Shown here in pieces: positions 33,001 through 44,744 of a DNA stretch of 64,000 bases. Below the pieces are notes generated by a model. That model was not told the origin of the DNA and ran no database searches. It was given only the letters and a program-made list of their open reading frames with translations. The translations under genes and the position numbers were made by a program. The stretch comes from Scilla litardierei (taxonomy: Eukaryota; Streptophyta; Magnoliopsida; Asparagales; Asparagaceae): assembly GCA_030789695.1 (NCBI GenBank), contig CM061142.1, positions 568,903,281 to 568,967,280 of the forward strand, in the 5' to 3' direction. The number at the start of each line of letters is the position of its first letter. The stretch's first letter is position 1.

Positions 33001-36000
33001 TGTAATGGCCTGTTTTTATCTATACGCATTTTCGTACGTATTTAATTAGTATAGTGATTATTGGAGTAATGCTATATATATGGATGTATTTATTATAGCT
33101 TGGGCACGCGATTTAACGATCGCGTTATTATCTACTCTAACCTGTGGTTGACGTTGGATGCAGGGGCTGAATGGTATTAATCAAATCACATCTTGACCAA
33201 ACCTTGACCGAATCGATCTGATCATCCCAATCATAGCTAATCTAAACTACATCAAATTTCTAAATCAGATCGTGATCGTAATAAATCTAGTGTCTTAATC
33301 AAATCGACCTCTCCTAACCAATTCCCGATTAGGCCGATCCTCAGAATCAAATCTTAACCGAGTTCATCTTCCTGATCATGATGGCTTGACCAAATAAATA
33401 TTACTCAATGTTATGAAACTGGATTTATTTATCCCGATCAATTTCGTAAACCAAATCTTAATTCAAATATCTTGGCGGATCATCCGAAACATGTCTAAAT
33501 CTTAACCAAACCGATCAAATATCTCGACCAAGATCTCATAAGTTTCCCTAAATATTAATTACTCTAAATTAAATCTTAACAATTATCCTAGTCTCTTATT
33601 ATCTTAACGGTTTTAATAACCTAATTAATTCATTCCCTTAATAATAATAAGTTAAATCTCGTTAATAATAATTTTATTACTTTTGTAACTAAACTATCCT
33701 CTTAACTAACACGTTTATCAAAACGTTGATTTATTCAACAACTGTTTCCAATCTTTTAGGGATTTAAGTCTTACAAACAAAAATTTAATTAATCAATATC
33801 ATAACTGATTATTTTTCCCCAACTCACGTGCTTCCTCTCCCCTATTCACTTGCAACAACCACAGCACTCTCACCCACGTCGCTCCATGCGGGCGCACGTC
33901 TTCCGTTCCTTTCTTCCGCTAATTTCTCTGTCTTTAAAAACTACACTCGCCGTAACCCTAAGCCACCGAGCCCAGTGCCTAACACCCGCACGAACCCGCC
34001 CTCTCCCCTGTCTCTCCTTCCCCACCACAGGATCTGCCATCTCCCCAGTTCTTCTCGCCCTCTCCGACGTCCAAAAGCCGAAGGCGCTCGCCCATAGTAA
34101 AACCCAACAACTCCCCCTATGCTCGCCTCGCAGCATCCCCTTCGATCGACATCACCCATGCCATCCAATACCGCAGCGAGATCAGCTCTCCCTCCCCCAC
34201 CGAACAGCCCCGTCCTCAGGCGCCCCACCGCCCAGCTCCGACCTCCTCCGCATGCTGAAGCCTCACCGCCTTTCGACCACCCTTGCCGCAACACCCATCG
34301 ACAGCTCACCCGCAACTCACCCATTACCGCTGCCCACGAACCCAGACCATCGGCGCCTTTCCTCCGTCAGCAACCCAAGCCCGCATAAACCCCATCGCCA
34401 TTCACCCTCCAAGCCCCGACAGCCTGCTGCTCAAACTACAACCAACTCTTGCACCATCGTCCGTTCCTCCGATCTCCTCCTCCACCACGAATCTCGCCTT
34501 GCTCCTCCCTCCCTCTTCTTTCCTACGGACACAAGCATAGCTCCAACACCCAAACCTCGCCAAACCCATACAAGGTCATCCCCTGCTTCCCTGTTTCAGG
34601 CTCCAGCAAACAGGGCCAAGCCTCGACAACCCCCGTACGTTCGCCCTTCGATCCCCCTTTGCCCAGCGAACCTGCACCCACACTCCGACACTTCCAGCCG
34701 CCGCATCTCCTCTCCCATCGAAGCCCGACAGTTGACCCTGCCACTCGTCTTCGCTGATCGTCGACGTGGCCACACCTGTCGACCGCCGGTACCTCGAAGC
34801 CCGCAAGCCCCCCTCCAACCACCAGCCCCGACCTCCCAACGCCCTCCAACTCCATGATCTCCGGTGCCCCCACCGAGCCTCGTTTCCGACCTCTGCACCT
34901 CCGAAACCGCCGTTCCCTCCTTCACGCCACCCTCCAGCTCCCCGAGCCACCTCCGACCTCCACGCACAGCCTCCTCAGCCTCGCCTGCCATCCTACCTCC
35001 TTCCGCCAGCCACCCCGTTCACCGTTGCCCTCGAGCCCGTGCATGCCGCCGGATTCGCCCAGAAAACCGTCGCCGCCGCCGGATCGGATTCCCCGACCGC
35101 TTGATCTACTCGCGCCTCATCTTGCCGCTCGAGGATCCCAGACCCTCCGTCAATCTGCCCTCGTGCCGCCCGATCCCCTGAATCTCCCATCTGCATCAGA
35201 GAGAAAGGTAAATAGGGAGAAGGAGATAGGGGAGATAGAGAGAGGAAGATGGAAGTTGTCTAATCAGTAAGTTATTTCTCTTATAAAGTTAGCTTATTGA
35301 TTATTTTGATATTATTTATAACCTCATAGTATTAATCTAAGAGTCAGTAAGTTAGTACAACTTACCTTCCTAATATTAGGGGTGTTAGCATAACAATATG
35401 TGTTAAGCTAAGTTATTAATGAGTTAGCCTGATTAATTACTTATATATTTTAAGCTGTGACTTTGTTATGGTAATATTAGTTCGGTTACGGTTACACATG
35501 CCTAAGTTTTATTTGGTGGCAATACTTTACAGTATTCATTTTTAATGTTGATATTATTATCATTAGACTGTGATATATGGGTATAAGTTTAGACATATTT
35601 TATAATCAGTAATGCACATATAAATAGTGTTATATAGGGTAAAATGATGCTCATTTTAAATTGTTCAAGATTTCCTTAGTTGATATCAAATATCCATTAA
35701 CGCAGATGAGCCGTGCTTCACCCTACGACCACTGGACACCCGAAATCATGTTCATCAGGCAAGTGTGCATTCTTTTTTACGTGTTTTAAAGTGTTGTTAC
35801 ATTTATTTGTCAAACCGAGAATCGCTAATGTTGTGTCATGCCATAATGCCTGTCACGCCGAGAACTTAACATGCTTGTATACACTTAATTGAATGGTTAT
35901 TGATGGACCATGTATTAGTGGAACATATTGACGGAACAGAATACCTTGAAATCGTGAAATCGTGATGTCATGTGAGTTGACAAGCTCGTGCTTGTAAAAT

Positions 36001-36298
36001 GAATTAGGCTGGCTCGTGTTCTAGCAGAACACTTGGGTGGGGTAGTTCAATGTAGTAGAGGCTGGAATACTGGATTGCACTCTCGTGGTGAACTTGACCG
36101 ACACCTGACCGGGTCGGTGAGTAGAGAGCCACGGGTAGCTCCCGTTGGCTTGGGTGTAATGCTGGTCACTTTCCCCCCTCAGACATTGGGCTTTTCACTA
36201 GGCACACTTGAATGATTGTCATGTTCTTTTACTCATGTTGTTACCATTAAGGATTTCGTACTCTGCTAGTTACTCCTATCTTATTCGGGTACTAATAC

Positions 36299-36540
36299 CA
36301 TGCTTATTGCTGTACACACCACATTGCCATGCTTATTACTGTACACACTACACTTACCATGCTTACTGCTGTACACACTACACTGCCATGCATATTGCTG
36401 TACACACTACACTTACCATGCTTACTGCTGTACACACCACACTTGCCATGCTTATTGCTGTACACACAAGACTTGCCATGCTTATTACTGTACACACAAC
36501 ACTTGCCATGGTTATTGCTGTACACATTACACCTTGTCAT
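36299..36540. repeat. 30-bp minisatellite in LTR C
   Basis: Eight to nine copies of a 29-31-bp unit with core CCATGCTTATTGCTGTACAC followed by ACTACACTTG-like sequence. Starts are at about 36299, 36327, 36357, 36386, 36416, 36446, 36476, 36506 and 36537. The repeated short frames across it are produced by the repeat. Confidence 0.9.
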
Positions 36541-36742
36541 GTTCGTTACTTTGTTCACTACACCTCGCCTGCTCATTGCTTTGCACACAACACTTTCCAG
36601 TGCTCATATGTTTTCTTATGCTGGCATGCTTTAACTAATGTGACTTGTATTTTGTTACTCATATTGTCATGTAAATGTTTTTGAAAACCTTGTCGAGGGC
36701 CAAGTTCTTTTATCATTTTAAATCTTGCCGAGCGACCCTCGC

Positions 36743-36778
36743 TGACGTATATTTCCTTGTCTTGTGAAATATACGTCA
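36743..36778. other. Stem-loop in LTR C
   Basis: Perfect 13-bp arms TGACGTATATTTC (36743-36755) and GAAATATACGTCA (36766-36778) around a 10-base loop. LTRs A and B have a stem at the matching place, with arms ACCTGAYRTACA and TGTACGTCAGGT. Confidence 0.8.
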
Positions 36779-37052
36779 GGTATTAGACAGGTTTGCAAAG
36801 GAGTTTGCTTAGAGACTGAGCAGGTTGATCGGGAGTGCCTTGCCGCTAAGTTCCTTCGCTGAGGAGCGATGTGCCTTCACATCATTTTTGTACATTGTTG
36901 TTTCTTTCAAAACTTGTATGGGCTTTATGACCCTCCTTCATTTCATTCATTGTTGTAAACTATCTTTTGAGATTTGAGATTGTAAATAAATAACTTATCT
37001 GTGTTGTTTGAGTTGCATGCAAGAACCTGCAAGATGTTATCATACAGACGCG

Positions 37053-37116
37053 TAATGTGCTTAAACCAAGGAGGAAGAAAAGAAAAAAGTACATCCTTCT
37101 TGTTTTAAGCACATGC
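37053..37116. other. Long hairpin near the end of LTR C
   Basis: ATGTGCTTAAAC near 37055 pairs with GTTTTAAGCACAT near 37101, and inside it AAGGAGGA pairs with TCCTTCTT. The loop is A/G-rich. It lies about 50 bp before the LTR end. Confidence 0.6.
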
Positions 37117-37166
37117 GGACCGCTCGCGTCCTCGCTCCCAAGTATAATAGGAAGCTGGGCGTGACA

Positions 37167-39222
37167 TGTTATGTGCTCAATAGGATCCTAGTGAGACCCC
37201 GAATGAACAAAACTTGTTTTGAGTTATTTTATGACAAGAAACCACAAGTTAAATATTTTCGTGTTGTCGGTTCAAAATGTTTTATCAAGAACATCTTTGG
37301 TAACTTAGATAAATTTGAGCCAATGAAGGAATTTTTGTTGGATATTCCACACGTAGCAAAGCCTACCGGATATACAACAAAACGTCTTCAACGATTGAGG
37401 AATCACTACACGTATTATTTTATGAAGATTTTGATTTTCCTAATGTGGTTGATGATAGTGTAGATGTTTTGTGTGATTCTCTTAGTAATGTTAAAATCAA
37501 TGATTCTTTTATTGAGACTAACAATACTAATGAAGTTGTTGACGATGTTCTAAGTGATGCAGAGATTCCCAAAGCTTATCCTACCGCTCGCAATCACCCA
37601 CATGACCAAATTATTGGAGATATTGGTGTAGGTGTTCGAACGAGATCAGGAATTGAAGAATTCTCTCACTGCGCATTTGTCTCTACCATTGAGCCAAAGA
37701 AATCCAAGAAGCATGTGAGGATAGCTCTTGGATAGTGGCAATGGAAGAAGAACTCAAGCAATTCGAGAGAAATGAAGTTTGGGAGCTTGTTCCTCTTCCA
37801 AGTGGTCACCAAGTGATTGAGACCAAGTGGATCTTCAAGAAGAAGACCGATGAGAATGTGGTCATCACACGGAACAAAGCAAGATTAGTAGCTCAAGGCT
37901 ACCAGCAAGAAGAATGTATTGATTTCGAAGAATCGTTTGCCACCGTAGCTAGATTAGAAGCTATTGGATTGCTTTTATCTTTTGCATCTCATAAGAATTT
38001 AAAACTATTTCAAATGGATGTTAAAAGTGCATTTTTAAATGGTATAGTTAATGAAGACGTGTATGTTTCTCAACCACCCGGTTTTATACATGAAAATTTT
38101 TCAAACCATATTTTCAAACTTAAGAAAGCGTTATATGGGTTGAGACATGCTATTAGAGCTTGGTATGATCGACTCAAAACCTTTCTTTTGGATTTATGTT
38201 TTAAAATGGGTGAAGTTGATTCAACACTTTTTATTAAGGATTATGAAAATGACATCCTATTGATTCAAGTTTATGTAGACGATATTATATTTGGATCTAC
38301 TAACTTTAATCTTTGCCAAGAATTTTCTAAGTCTATGAAAGATGAATTCGTGATGAGCCATATGGGTGAGATCAACTATTGTCTTGGACTGAAAATTCGG
38401 CAAATGAAGGATGTGACTTGCATACATCAAACCAAGTACACAGAGGAGCTTATCAAGAGATTCGGGATGGAATCGTCTTCAAGCAAAAGGACTCCCATAA
38501 GTACGACAACCCATCTACACAAGGATGAGAACGGAAAAGATCTAGACGTTCGTCTATATCGAGGTATGATCGGTAGCTTACTCTATTTAACTGCTAGTAG
38601 GCCCGATATCATGTTTTTCGTATGCCTTTGTGCTAGATATCAAGCTAGACCTAAGGAGTCACACTTGATTACGGTTAAATGAATTTATCGTTACCTCAAT
38701 TATTCAATAGATTATGGGTTACTTTATCCTAAATCTAGCACATAAGAGTTAATCTCATATAGTGATGCCGACTTTGTCGGATGCAAATCCGATAGGAAGA
38801 GTACTAGTGGCACTTGCCATTTTCTAGGAAATTCCCTAGTTTCTTGGTTTTCCAAGAAACAGAACTCGGTATCATTGTCCACGACTGAAACATAATATAC
38901 TGTCGTGGGTCTTGCATGTGCACAAGTTCTTTGGATGAGACACGCTCTTAAGGACTATGGTGTCAATTGTGATACTTGCCATATCATGGTTGATAACCAA
39001 AGTGCTATATGTCTTTCCAAGAATCCGGTACATCACTCCCGTACCAAACATATAGATGCGAGACACCACTTTATAAATGATCATGTAGCTAAGAAGGACA
39101 TCATCTTAGAGTATATTGAAACCCAAAAACAAATCGCCGACATCTTCACTAAACCTCTTAAAGAGGATTCATTTGTAAGGTTGCGTAGAGAATTAGGGAT
39201 TATGGGTGAATCTGAAATTTAG
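37167..39222 (+). pseudogene. pol: S1 integrase end, reverse transcriptase and RNase H
   Basis: Begins with the TSD copy, then the integrase C-terminal part (CYVLNRILVRP, KYFRVVGSKCFI), which shifts frame near 37320. RT spans 37735-38682 with [25 protein letters not shown] (catalytic Asp) and [10 protein letters not shown]. RNase H follows after TGA at about 38680 (Arg codon CGA to TGA by comparison with S2), TAA near 38744 and TAA near 38892. The end is open: [18 protein letters not shown] to GIMGESEI and TAG at 39220-39222. The S2 protein is the same length and order. Confidence 0.88.
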
Positions 39223-40188
39223 GAGTTCAACCTTCATGTTATATCATACTTGAACTCATATCATCATTTTACTTCTCTTCTTTTGATAAATTATATGGTT
39301 CACATATATTTGTTTTAAGAGATGTATTTGAGTTTTTGATAATTTCGATTGTCTGGTTAGTTATACGAGATTTATACGCAAATCGATAATATTTTGATAT
39401 TGATTTCTTGATTAGATTTGTGTTAGAGTATAGGTCCTTGGGTGAGATGTCTCTATCCTCTGGATTTTAACCTCTCTGTGCATTTCTGGACCAGGATAGA
39501 TGACTGTCATTCCTTCGACAGTCGACTGTCCAACTCTATTTACTAATACAGCTGATTGTATCTTTCGCACAGGCGAATGATGACGATTTTATAGTCGACT
39601 GTCTGATCAATAGGCGACTGCATTTTGGTCATCAGGTGCATGTCCAAATCTTCAGTGGTCTCTGTTTTATATCATCATATTTTTGATTCTCAGTCAGTCG
39701 ACTGATGAGTAAGATACAGTCGACTGTCTCTCCGATAGGTGACTGTGAATTATCCACCAGTCGACTGTCTGTCAACCTAAGCCTATCTTAATCCCATCAG
39801 CCAGTTGACTGACGATTGTTCATCAATCAATTGTCTACTGTTGTGGCAGTTCGTTAACTTGATCTGAGCTGTCGATTTTTCTATCTAACAGCCCAGATTC
39901 GTTAGACCCCTCTTTATATCTTCGAGAGCCGTCGATTCGATCGTTTGTTTTCTCTCTCATCCGACGAAATCTCCCTTGTCTTCCTCGCTTAGAAATACAT
40001 TGTAGCTGTCGTTTTTCACTCCGATTCGAAGCCTATCTCTCTCTCCGATCTCTCCTTCGTTTTGTCGATTGCTTGGTCGCTTCTCTCTCTCTATATCTCT
40101 CTCTGTGTGTGTTGTTCTTCACCGATTAGGTATCGCTCTCTTTCGTTTATCGACTCGTGCATACCCTAGCTTCTAACGATCGACCTTC
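39223..40188 (+). promoter_or_regulatory. S1 pol-env spacer with palindromes and TATA-like box
   Basis: No coding signal. CAGTCGACTG-type palindromes occupy about 39495-39845 (for example ACAGTCGACTGT near 39517 and 39717, and CAGTCGACTGT near 39758). They are the same words as in the S1 LTR. A TATA-like TTTATAT stands at 39913-39919, followed by a CT-rich leader of about 275 bp to the env-like ATG at 40189. The arrangement mirrors the Athila spacer. Confidence 0.6.
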
Positions 40189-40713
40189 ATGGATCCAGCG
40201 AGTCCAACGTCTTAAGGGGAGTTCTTGGGTATTTTTATTGCCGATCCTATTCCCTCAGCCATTGCAGTTGAACAGTCTCCTCCGCCTGCTGACCAGCCAC
40301 CCTGTCCTCCGTCGTCTATTCCGCTCGAAGATTTTCTACTCGCTCAGCTGTGTGACCAAGTCTCTTCAATCGAAAAGCTTGCTTTCTCTATGGATCAGAA
40401 GCTCTTACTTTTCCTTGAGCTTTAGCATAAGTCGTTCTTGCTTCACGCCTTCCCTATTCCGGCCAAACTCCAGGCCATGTTTCCTCCGTCTGAGGATTCT
40501 ACCCATCCAGCTGTCCCCACTCCTCCAGGCTTCGTGCCTCTATCTACTGCTGTTCAGCCCACTGTACCTGATCACGTTCAGCCTCCTTCTGCTAGTGCGT
40601 CGTCATCGAAGAGGAAGGCTCGTATGTACTCTACATGTCGCTCTGCCAGATTGATGTTCCGTCAGTTTGGTCGCCCTTCAGACCCATCAGTCATCCAGAT
40701 TGACTTATGCTAA
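40189..40713 (+). pseudogene. S1 env-like gene, internally deleted
   Basis: Frame from ATG 40189 to TGC TAA near 40713 with two in-frame stops (TAA 40213-40215, TAG 40423-40425). Only about 175 codons remain against 569 in S2. After about eight residues it jumps to a Pro-rich stretch (SPPPADQPPCPPS), a short helical piece (LAQLCDQVSSIEKLAF) and a Pro/Ser-rich end (VPTPPGFVPLST). The central domain seen in S2 is absent. Confidence 0.55.
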
Positions 40714-41609
40714 CTGCTACTGATGCTGGATTGACTCTCACCATAGGATTTTTTTTGCTATTTTGGTTGGAGTGTCTGTATGTATCTTTGTTTTGATTTA
40801 GGATGATGTATGGATCTAGTGTGTCTGTATGTTGATCATGTGTCATGATGTATGTTTTTGATCACTTTTTGTGGATAAACATGAGTTTATGGATGTATTT
40901 TATGCTCATGTATCTTTGACCATATATATATGAAAATGCAGTTACCTCATTTTATGTTCACACATTGTCTCGTTGTTTGTCTTATGTGTGTGCATATTTG
41001 TGAAATTGTCTCATTATATGCGATATCATTTGTATGATGTGATTTGAGACGAATTTGGCTTGAAATGTTGATATTGGATTCTTGTTCCTTTAGTCAACTT
41101 ATATTTCTTGTGTTTTATGAGTTTTTGGTATGTATGTCAATAAGATGCCCCTTTGTGATTAGTTTTTCTCCGAATATTTGTTGGCATCAAATTGAATGTA
41201 CATCCTATTATACTCTCATGATAGTTTTGGTACTTATTTAGCATGATTGTTGTTGTTATTTTACTGCCATCTTTTGGATAATGCCATAGGGGGAGAGAAA
41301 TAAACAGATCATAAATGTATGTGCTAAGTAAATTCTAATTCTAAAAAAACTTGAATCTAAGATTGAAGTTGCCTTAGATTCTGGGGAGTAAGATATAATG
41401 AACGTGGATTATAAAATCCTAGATTTCATGGATTCAAGCAAATCATTCCATTCATGCATATCTTACTCATTTGCTTCATTTGATCTACAGATGCCCTAAT
41501 ATTTATTGACTAACTTGATTGGCATCTATGTAGGGGAAGTAAGTTTTCTTTAAGCACAATTATTTATCTTTTTATTTATGTTTGTTGTCATCATCAAAAG
41601 GGGGGAGAA
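40714..41609 (+). other. S1 3' non-coding region and polypurine tract
   Basis: AT-rich region without genes. Purine tracts occur at about 41289 (TAGGGGGAGAG), 41378, 41533 and finally 41596-41609 (AAAAGGGGGGAGAA), which touches the 3' LTR and is the functional polypurine tract. S2 has the same series. Confidence 0.75.
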
Positions 41610-43544
41610 TGTTGAGTATTGGACTTCTCCCTACTTGGTATTAATGATGAGCAAACATAAATACTTGTGACTAATCCCCTATTTGCTGTTAATTCATTGC
41701 CTAAGCATATCTTAAAGATCAATTAGCAATGGATGACACTCAAAGATCAATGAAAGCAAGAGAAGCAGATTGGATGATTAAAGATGGTAATTGAAGCTCC
41801 TAGAAGATTTCAAGCTCATATGTTGGATAGACGAGAGTGTTCTACAAATGTAATCTTCTTTTTTCTCTTCTAGTATGTAGCTTAGAAGTATAACTTTGTT
41901 GGAGCAAACACACATCTTCATTTCAGTCTATGGATATCATTAGATTAACTTTCCTTAGACTCCAATTCATTTCTATCAATAATGTGCATGTTATGATTTC
42001 AACAGTCGACTGCTGAACGATTTACAATCGCATGTCTTAAAACAGTCGATTATGTTTTGTTCTACAGTCGCCTGTTATGCACATACTCAATCTATTGATT
42101 TTGGGATTTCTAAGCTTTCACTCTATCAGGCGACTGTTGTACAATTCACAGGCACCTGTCCAAGAGACAGTCGACTGTGTTTTGTAAATCAGTCGCCTGT
42201 CTATCTTCAGCCCAAGATCATTCTATGTTTGATCTGGCCAGTCGACTGATATTGTATTTACAGTCGCCTATCCAAGGACCAGTTGACTGTAAAATGCTTC
42301 AACAGTTGCCTGTCCATGATTCCTCTGCATGACTTGCTCTCTGGAATGTTTATCATTCTAGTGCCAGTCAACTGATGTTGTATTTACAGTTGATTGTCAA
42401 TGCTTCAATAGTCGTCTGTCTTTGAGCTTCTCTGCAGACTCTATTCTCTGGAAAATGTCAAGGTTTGTGACAGTCGTCTGTAGAAGGAATTACAGTCGCC
42501 TGTTGGATTTACAGTCGACTGTCTTCTCTTCATCAGTCGCCTGTCCTGTATTCACAGACTTTTCTGAGACTTTCCTAACTTACCCATATTACGGCCAGTC
42601 GCATGTAGAAGAATTTGCAGTCGCTTGTTGGTTTAACAGTCGACTATCTTCTCCTCATCAGTCGACTGTCCACGTGGTAAGTTACCGTTTGAATTCTCAC
42701 CTACCCTCTGACACAGTGCATCAGTCGACTGTGTTTTGTTCAACAGTCGATTGTCGCTTGTGAAAATTCTATCCGTTGGCTGTTTCTCAACGGATTTCAA
42801 AGGGGCTGTTGGGATTTACTTTGAGGGTTTTGAGAAAACTATAAATCTAGCCTCTACTGTGCCATTAAGAGGTTACTCATTTGCTCAAGCTCAATGTTAC
42901 TCATTAGCTCAACCATTCAAGCTTTCAATCTTTTAAGATCAAAGCTCTCAAAAATCCTAAAGCCCTAGAATTCATATCTTTCATCTCTTGCTCTCCAACC
43001 TAGAACCAAAGAGAAATCTTCTAGGCATTTGGTACAGTCAAGAGAAAGGGCTTTCCTCTCTTCCAAGAGAGTCATTCAACACACAACACACTCTCCTTCA
43101 AGTTCTACTTCAAGGCATAGGTGACTGTAAGTGTTGCTTATTTCATATTTCATAACTTTCGTTATTTGATTTGCTCTTGGGTTGTGAGAGTGGTTTGCTT
43201 GCTCCCAAGTTGTGGGGGTCAAGGTCAATCGAGTGTATTTCGATTTCACTTATAGGGTTGCTATAAGTGGGTTTTAAGGAAACCTCAAGTTAGGGTTCTA
43301 ACTTGAGTATCCGGTGGTATCCGGGTGGAAGGGACGTAGGATTACCGGGAACAAGTCGGGAATTGACTTGGGTAGTCCGAATCCTTGAAACATCTCTGCG
43401 TTTGCATTGTTTCTTTTTCGGGTTAATTTTCATTCCGTACTTTATTGTTGGTAAGGAATTTAATTTGGTGTAACTATCATTTTAAATTGTATAAACATTA
43501 TTCAACCCCCTTCTAGTGTTTTCCTCATAGCCAGTGACCTTACA
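41610..43544 (+). repeat. S1 3' LTR
   Basis: 1935 bp, TGTTGAGTATTGG to GACCTTACA, then TSD CACTC. Palindromes of the CAGTCGACTG/CAGTCGCCTG type fill about 42000-42765. TATAAAT at 42840-42846 is the TATA box. The downstream part carries the LTR tail shared with the 5' copy. It is about 55 bp longer than the 5' LTR through indels inside the palindrome cluster. Confidence 0.93.
42000..42765. repeat. CAGTCGACTG palindromes, S1 3' LTR
   Basis: More than twenty copies of AGTCGACTG, AGTCGCCTG and one-base variants, spaced 20-50 bp. The perfect form is the 12-bp palindrome ACAGTCGACTGT. The block ends about 75 bp before the TATA box. Confidence 0.9.
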
Positions 43545-43917
43545 CACTCTTGTTATCACCACAAATCACATATGTATATGTTTTAACACCATAATCCACT
43601 AAGACTTGTTTCATCAAAAGGACTTGTGCATATGCAAGTCTGACAGCAATGTACTCTGCCTTAATGGTAGATAATGAGACTAAACTCTGCTTTTTGCTAA
43701 ACCAGGAGACAAGGAAATGTCCAAGGAAGTGACATGGTCCACATGTGCTCTTTCTAATGGTTTTGTAACCAGTATAGTTTGAGTCACTATAAGAAATAAG
43801 ATCGAAGGTGCTATCTTTTGGATAAAACAACCCAAAGACAGAAGTGGTCTTAAGGTAACTATATATGTGTTTTACTGCGTTAAGGTGTGATTCTTTGGAA
43901 AACATCGACAAGCGCAT
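43545..43917 (-). pseudogene. pol: S0 RNase H, N-terminal part
   Basis: Minus-strand frame from a start-like Met at 43917 to the S1 insertion point: HLNAVKHIYSYLKT, LISYSDSNYTGYK, KSTCGPCHFLG, STIKAEYIAV and GDNKSV. In copia RNase H the active-site acids sit in SD.DYAG, E of T.AEY, and DN.S; here the first motif reads SDSNYTG. The protein continues at 15249 downward. Confidence 0.82.
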
Positions 43918-44744
43918 ATACTAAACATAATGTTATGCCTACTAGCGGTAAGGTATAGTAAAGAACCAATCATACCTCTGTATGTTCTCTGATCAACACT
44001 GTTACCCATTTCGTCTTTGTCCAAAGAGGTGGATGTAGCCATAAGAGTGTTCTTCCCCTATGCATTCTCCATCCTGAACCTTTTGAGTAGATCAGTTGCA
44101 TACTTCGTTTGGTGAATGAAGGTTTCCTCTTTCGGCTACCTGATCTACAACCCCAAAAAGTACGTGAGCTCACCCATGCGGCTCATCTCAAACTAATCTT
44201 GCATCAACTTTGCAAATTCTTGGCATAATTTTTCGTTACCTGATCTAAAAATAATATCATCAACGTAAACCTGAATAATTATATTATCATCATTAATTCT
44301 CTTAATGGACAATGTTGTGTCTATTTTTCTTACATTGTATCCTGAGTAGATTACGAATTTTCTTAATCTCTTGTACCAAGCTCTTGGAGCTTGTTTTAAG
44401 CCATATAATGCTTTATTGAATTTATACACAATCAATATTTTTATCATGATCAAACCAGGAGGTTGTTTAACGTAGACTTCCTCCTTAATGTAACCATTCA
44501 GGAATGCACTTTTTTCATTCATATGGTATAACCTGAATTGTCTATATGATGCAAATGCAAGTAGCATCCTGATCGATTCTAATCTAACAACATGTGTAAA
44601 AGTTTCCTTGAAGTCAATACATTCTTCTTGCGAGTATCCATGCGCTACTAACCTTGCTTTGTTTCTTACCATAATGTCGTCCTCGTCTAGCTTGTTTCTG
44701 TATATCCACTTGGTGCCAATGACGAGATGATTTTCTGGTCTCAA
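43918..44744 (-). pseudogene. pol: S0 reverse transcriptase
   Basis: Minus-strand frame 44744-44193: VIGTKWIYRNKLDEDD, KARLVAHGYSQEECIDF, YHMNEKSAFLNG, ALYGLKQAPRAWYKRL and [11 protein letters not shown]. The motif that normally reads Q-M-D-V-K has Asn-Glu in place of Asp-Val, so the first catalytic Asp is lost, while YVDD is kept. The end of RT (44190-43920) is in another frame. Confidence 0.82.

Larger units (their letters stand above)
33001..37166 (+). mobile_element. LTR C: solo gypsy/chromovirus-type LTR in S1 integrase
   Basis: 4166 bp, from TGTAATGGCCTG to GGGCGTGACA, with TSD TGTTA (32996-33000 and 37167-37171). Removing it rejoins the S1 integrase (ATGTTATGTGCTCAATAGG). Layout: AT-rich U3 (33001-33830); a C/T-rich leader (33830-35210) with long but unlikely frames; an AT-rich middle; a 30-bp minisatellite (36299-36540); a stem-loop (36743-36778) and a second hairpin (37053-37116). 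The ends match LTR A in inverse orientation. No internal domain is present, so it is a solo LTR; assignment to Tekay/Del is inferred from size and layout only. Confidence 0.85.
15250..43544 (+). mobile_element. S1: Sirevirus-type copia element with two nested insertions
   Basis: Complete element bounded by TSD CACTC. The order is 5' LTR (split by Athila), primer-binding site, gag, protease-integrase (split by LTR C), RT-RNase H, palindrome spacer, env-like remnant, polypurine tract, 3' LTR. Without the nested insertions it is about 11.7 kb, close to the 12.6 kb of S2. Stops and frameshifts are spread over all genes, so it is not autonomous now. The first base of the 5' LTR is C where T is expected (CGTTGAGTATTGG against TGTTGAGTATTGG at 41610). 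Confidence 0.9.

Noticed and set aside
33850..34857. 335-codon Pro/Ser/His-rich frame, with overlapping frames to 35270
   Set aside because: It lies in the C/T-rich leader of solo LTR C. Low G content removes stop codons in all frames on both strands, and there is no recognisable domain.
36208..36684. Cys/His/Tyr/Leu-rich frames of up to 158 codons
   Set aside because: They read through the 30-bp minisatellite of LTR C. Similar peptides arise in all three frames because the unit length is near a multiple of three.
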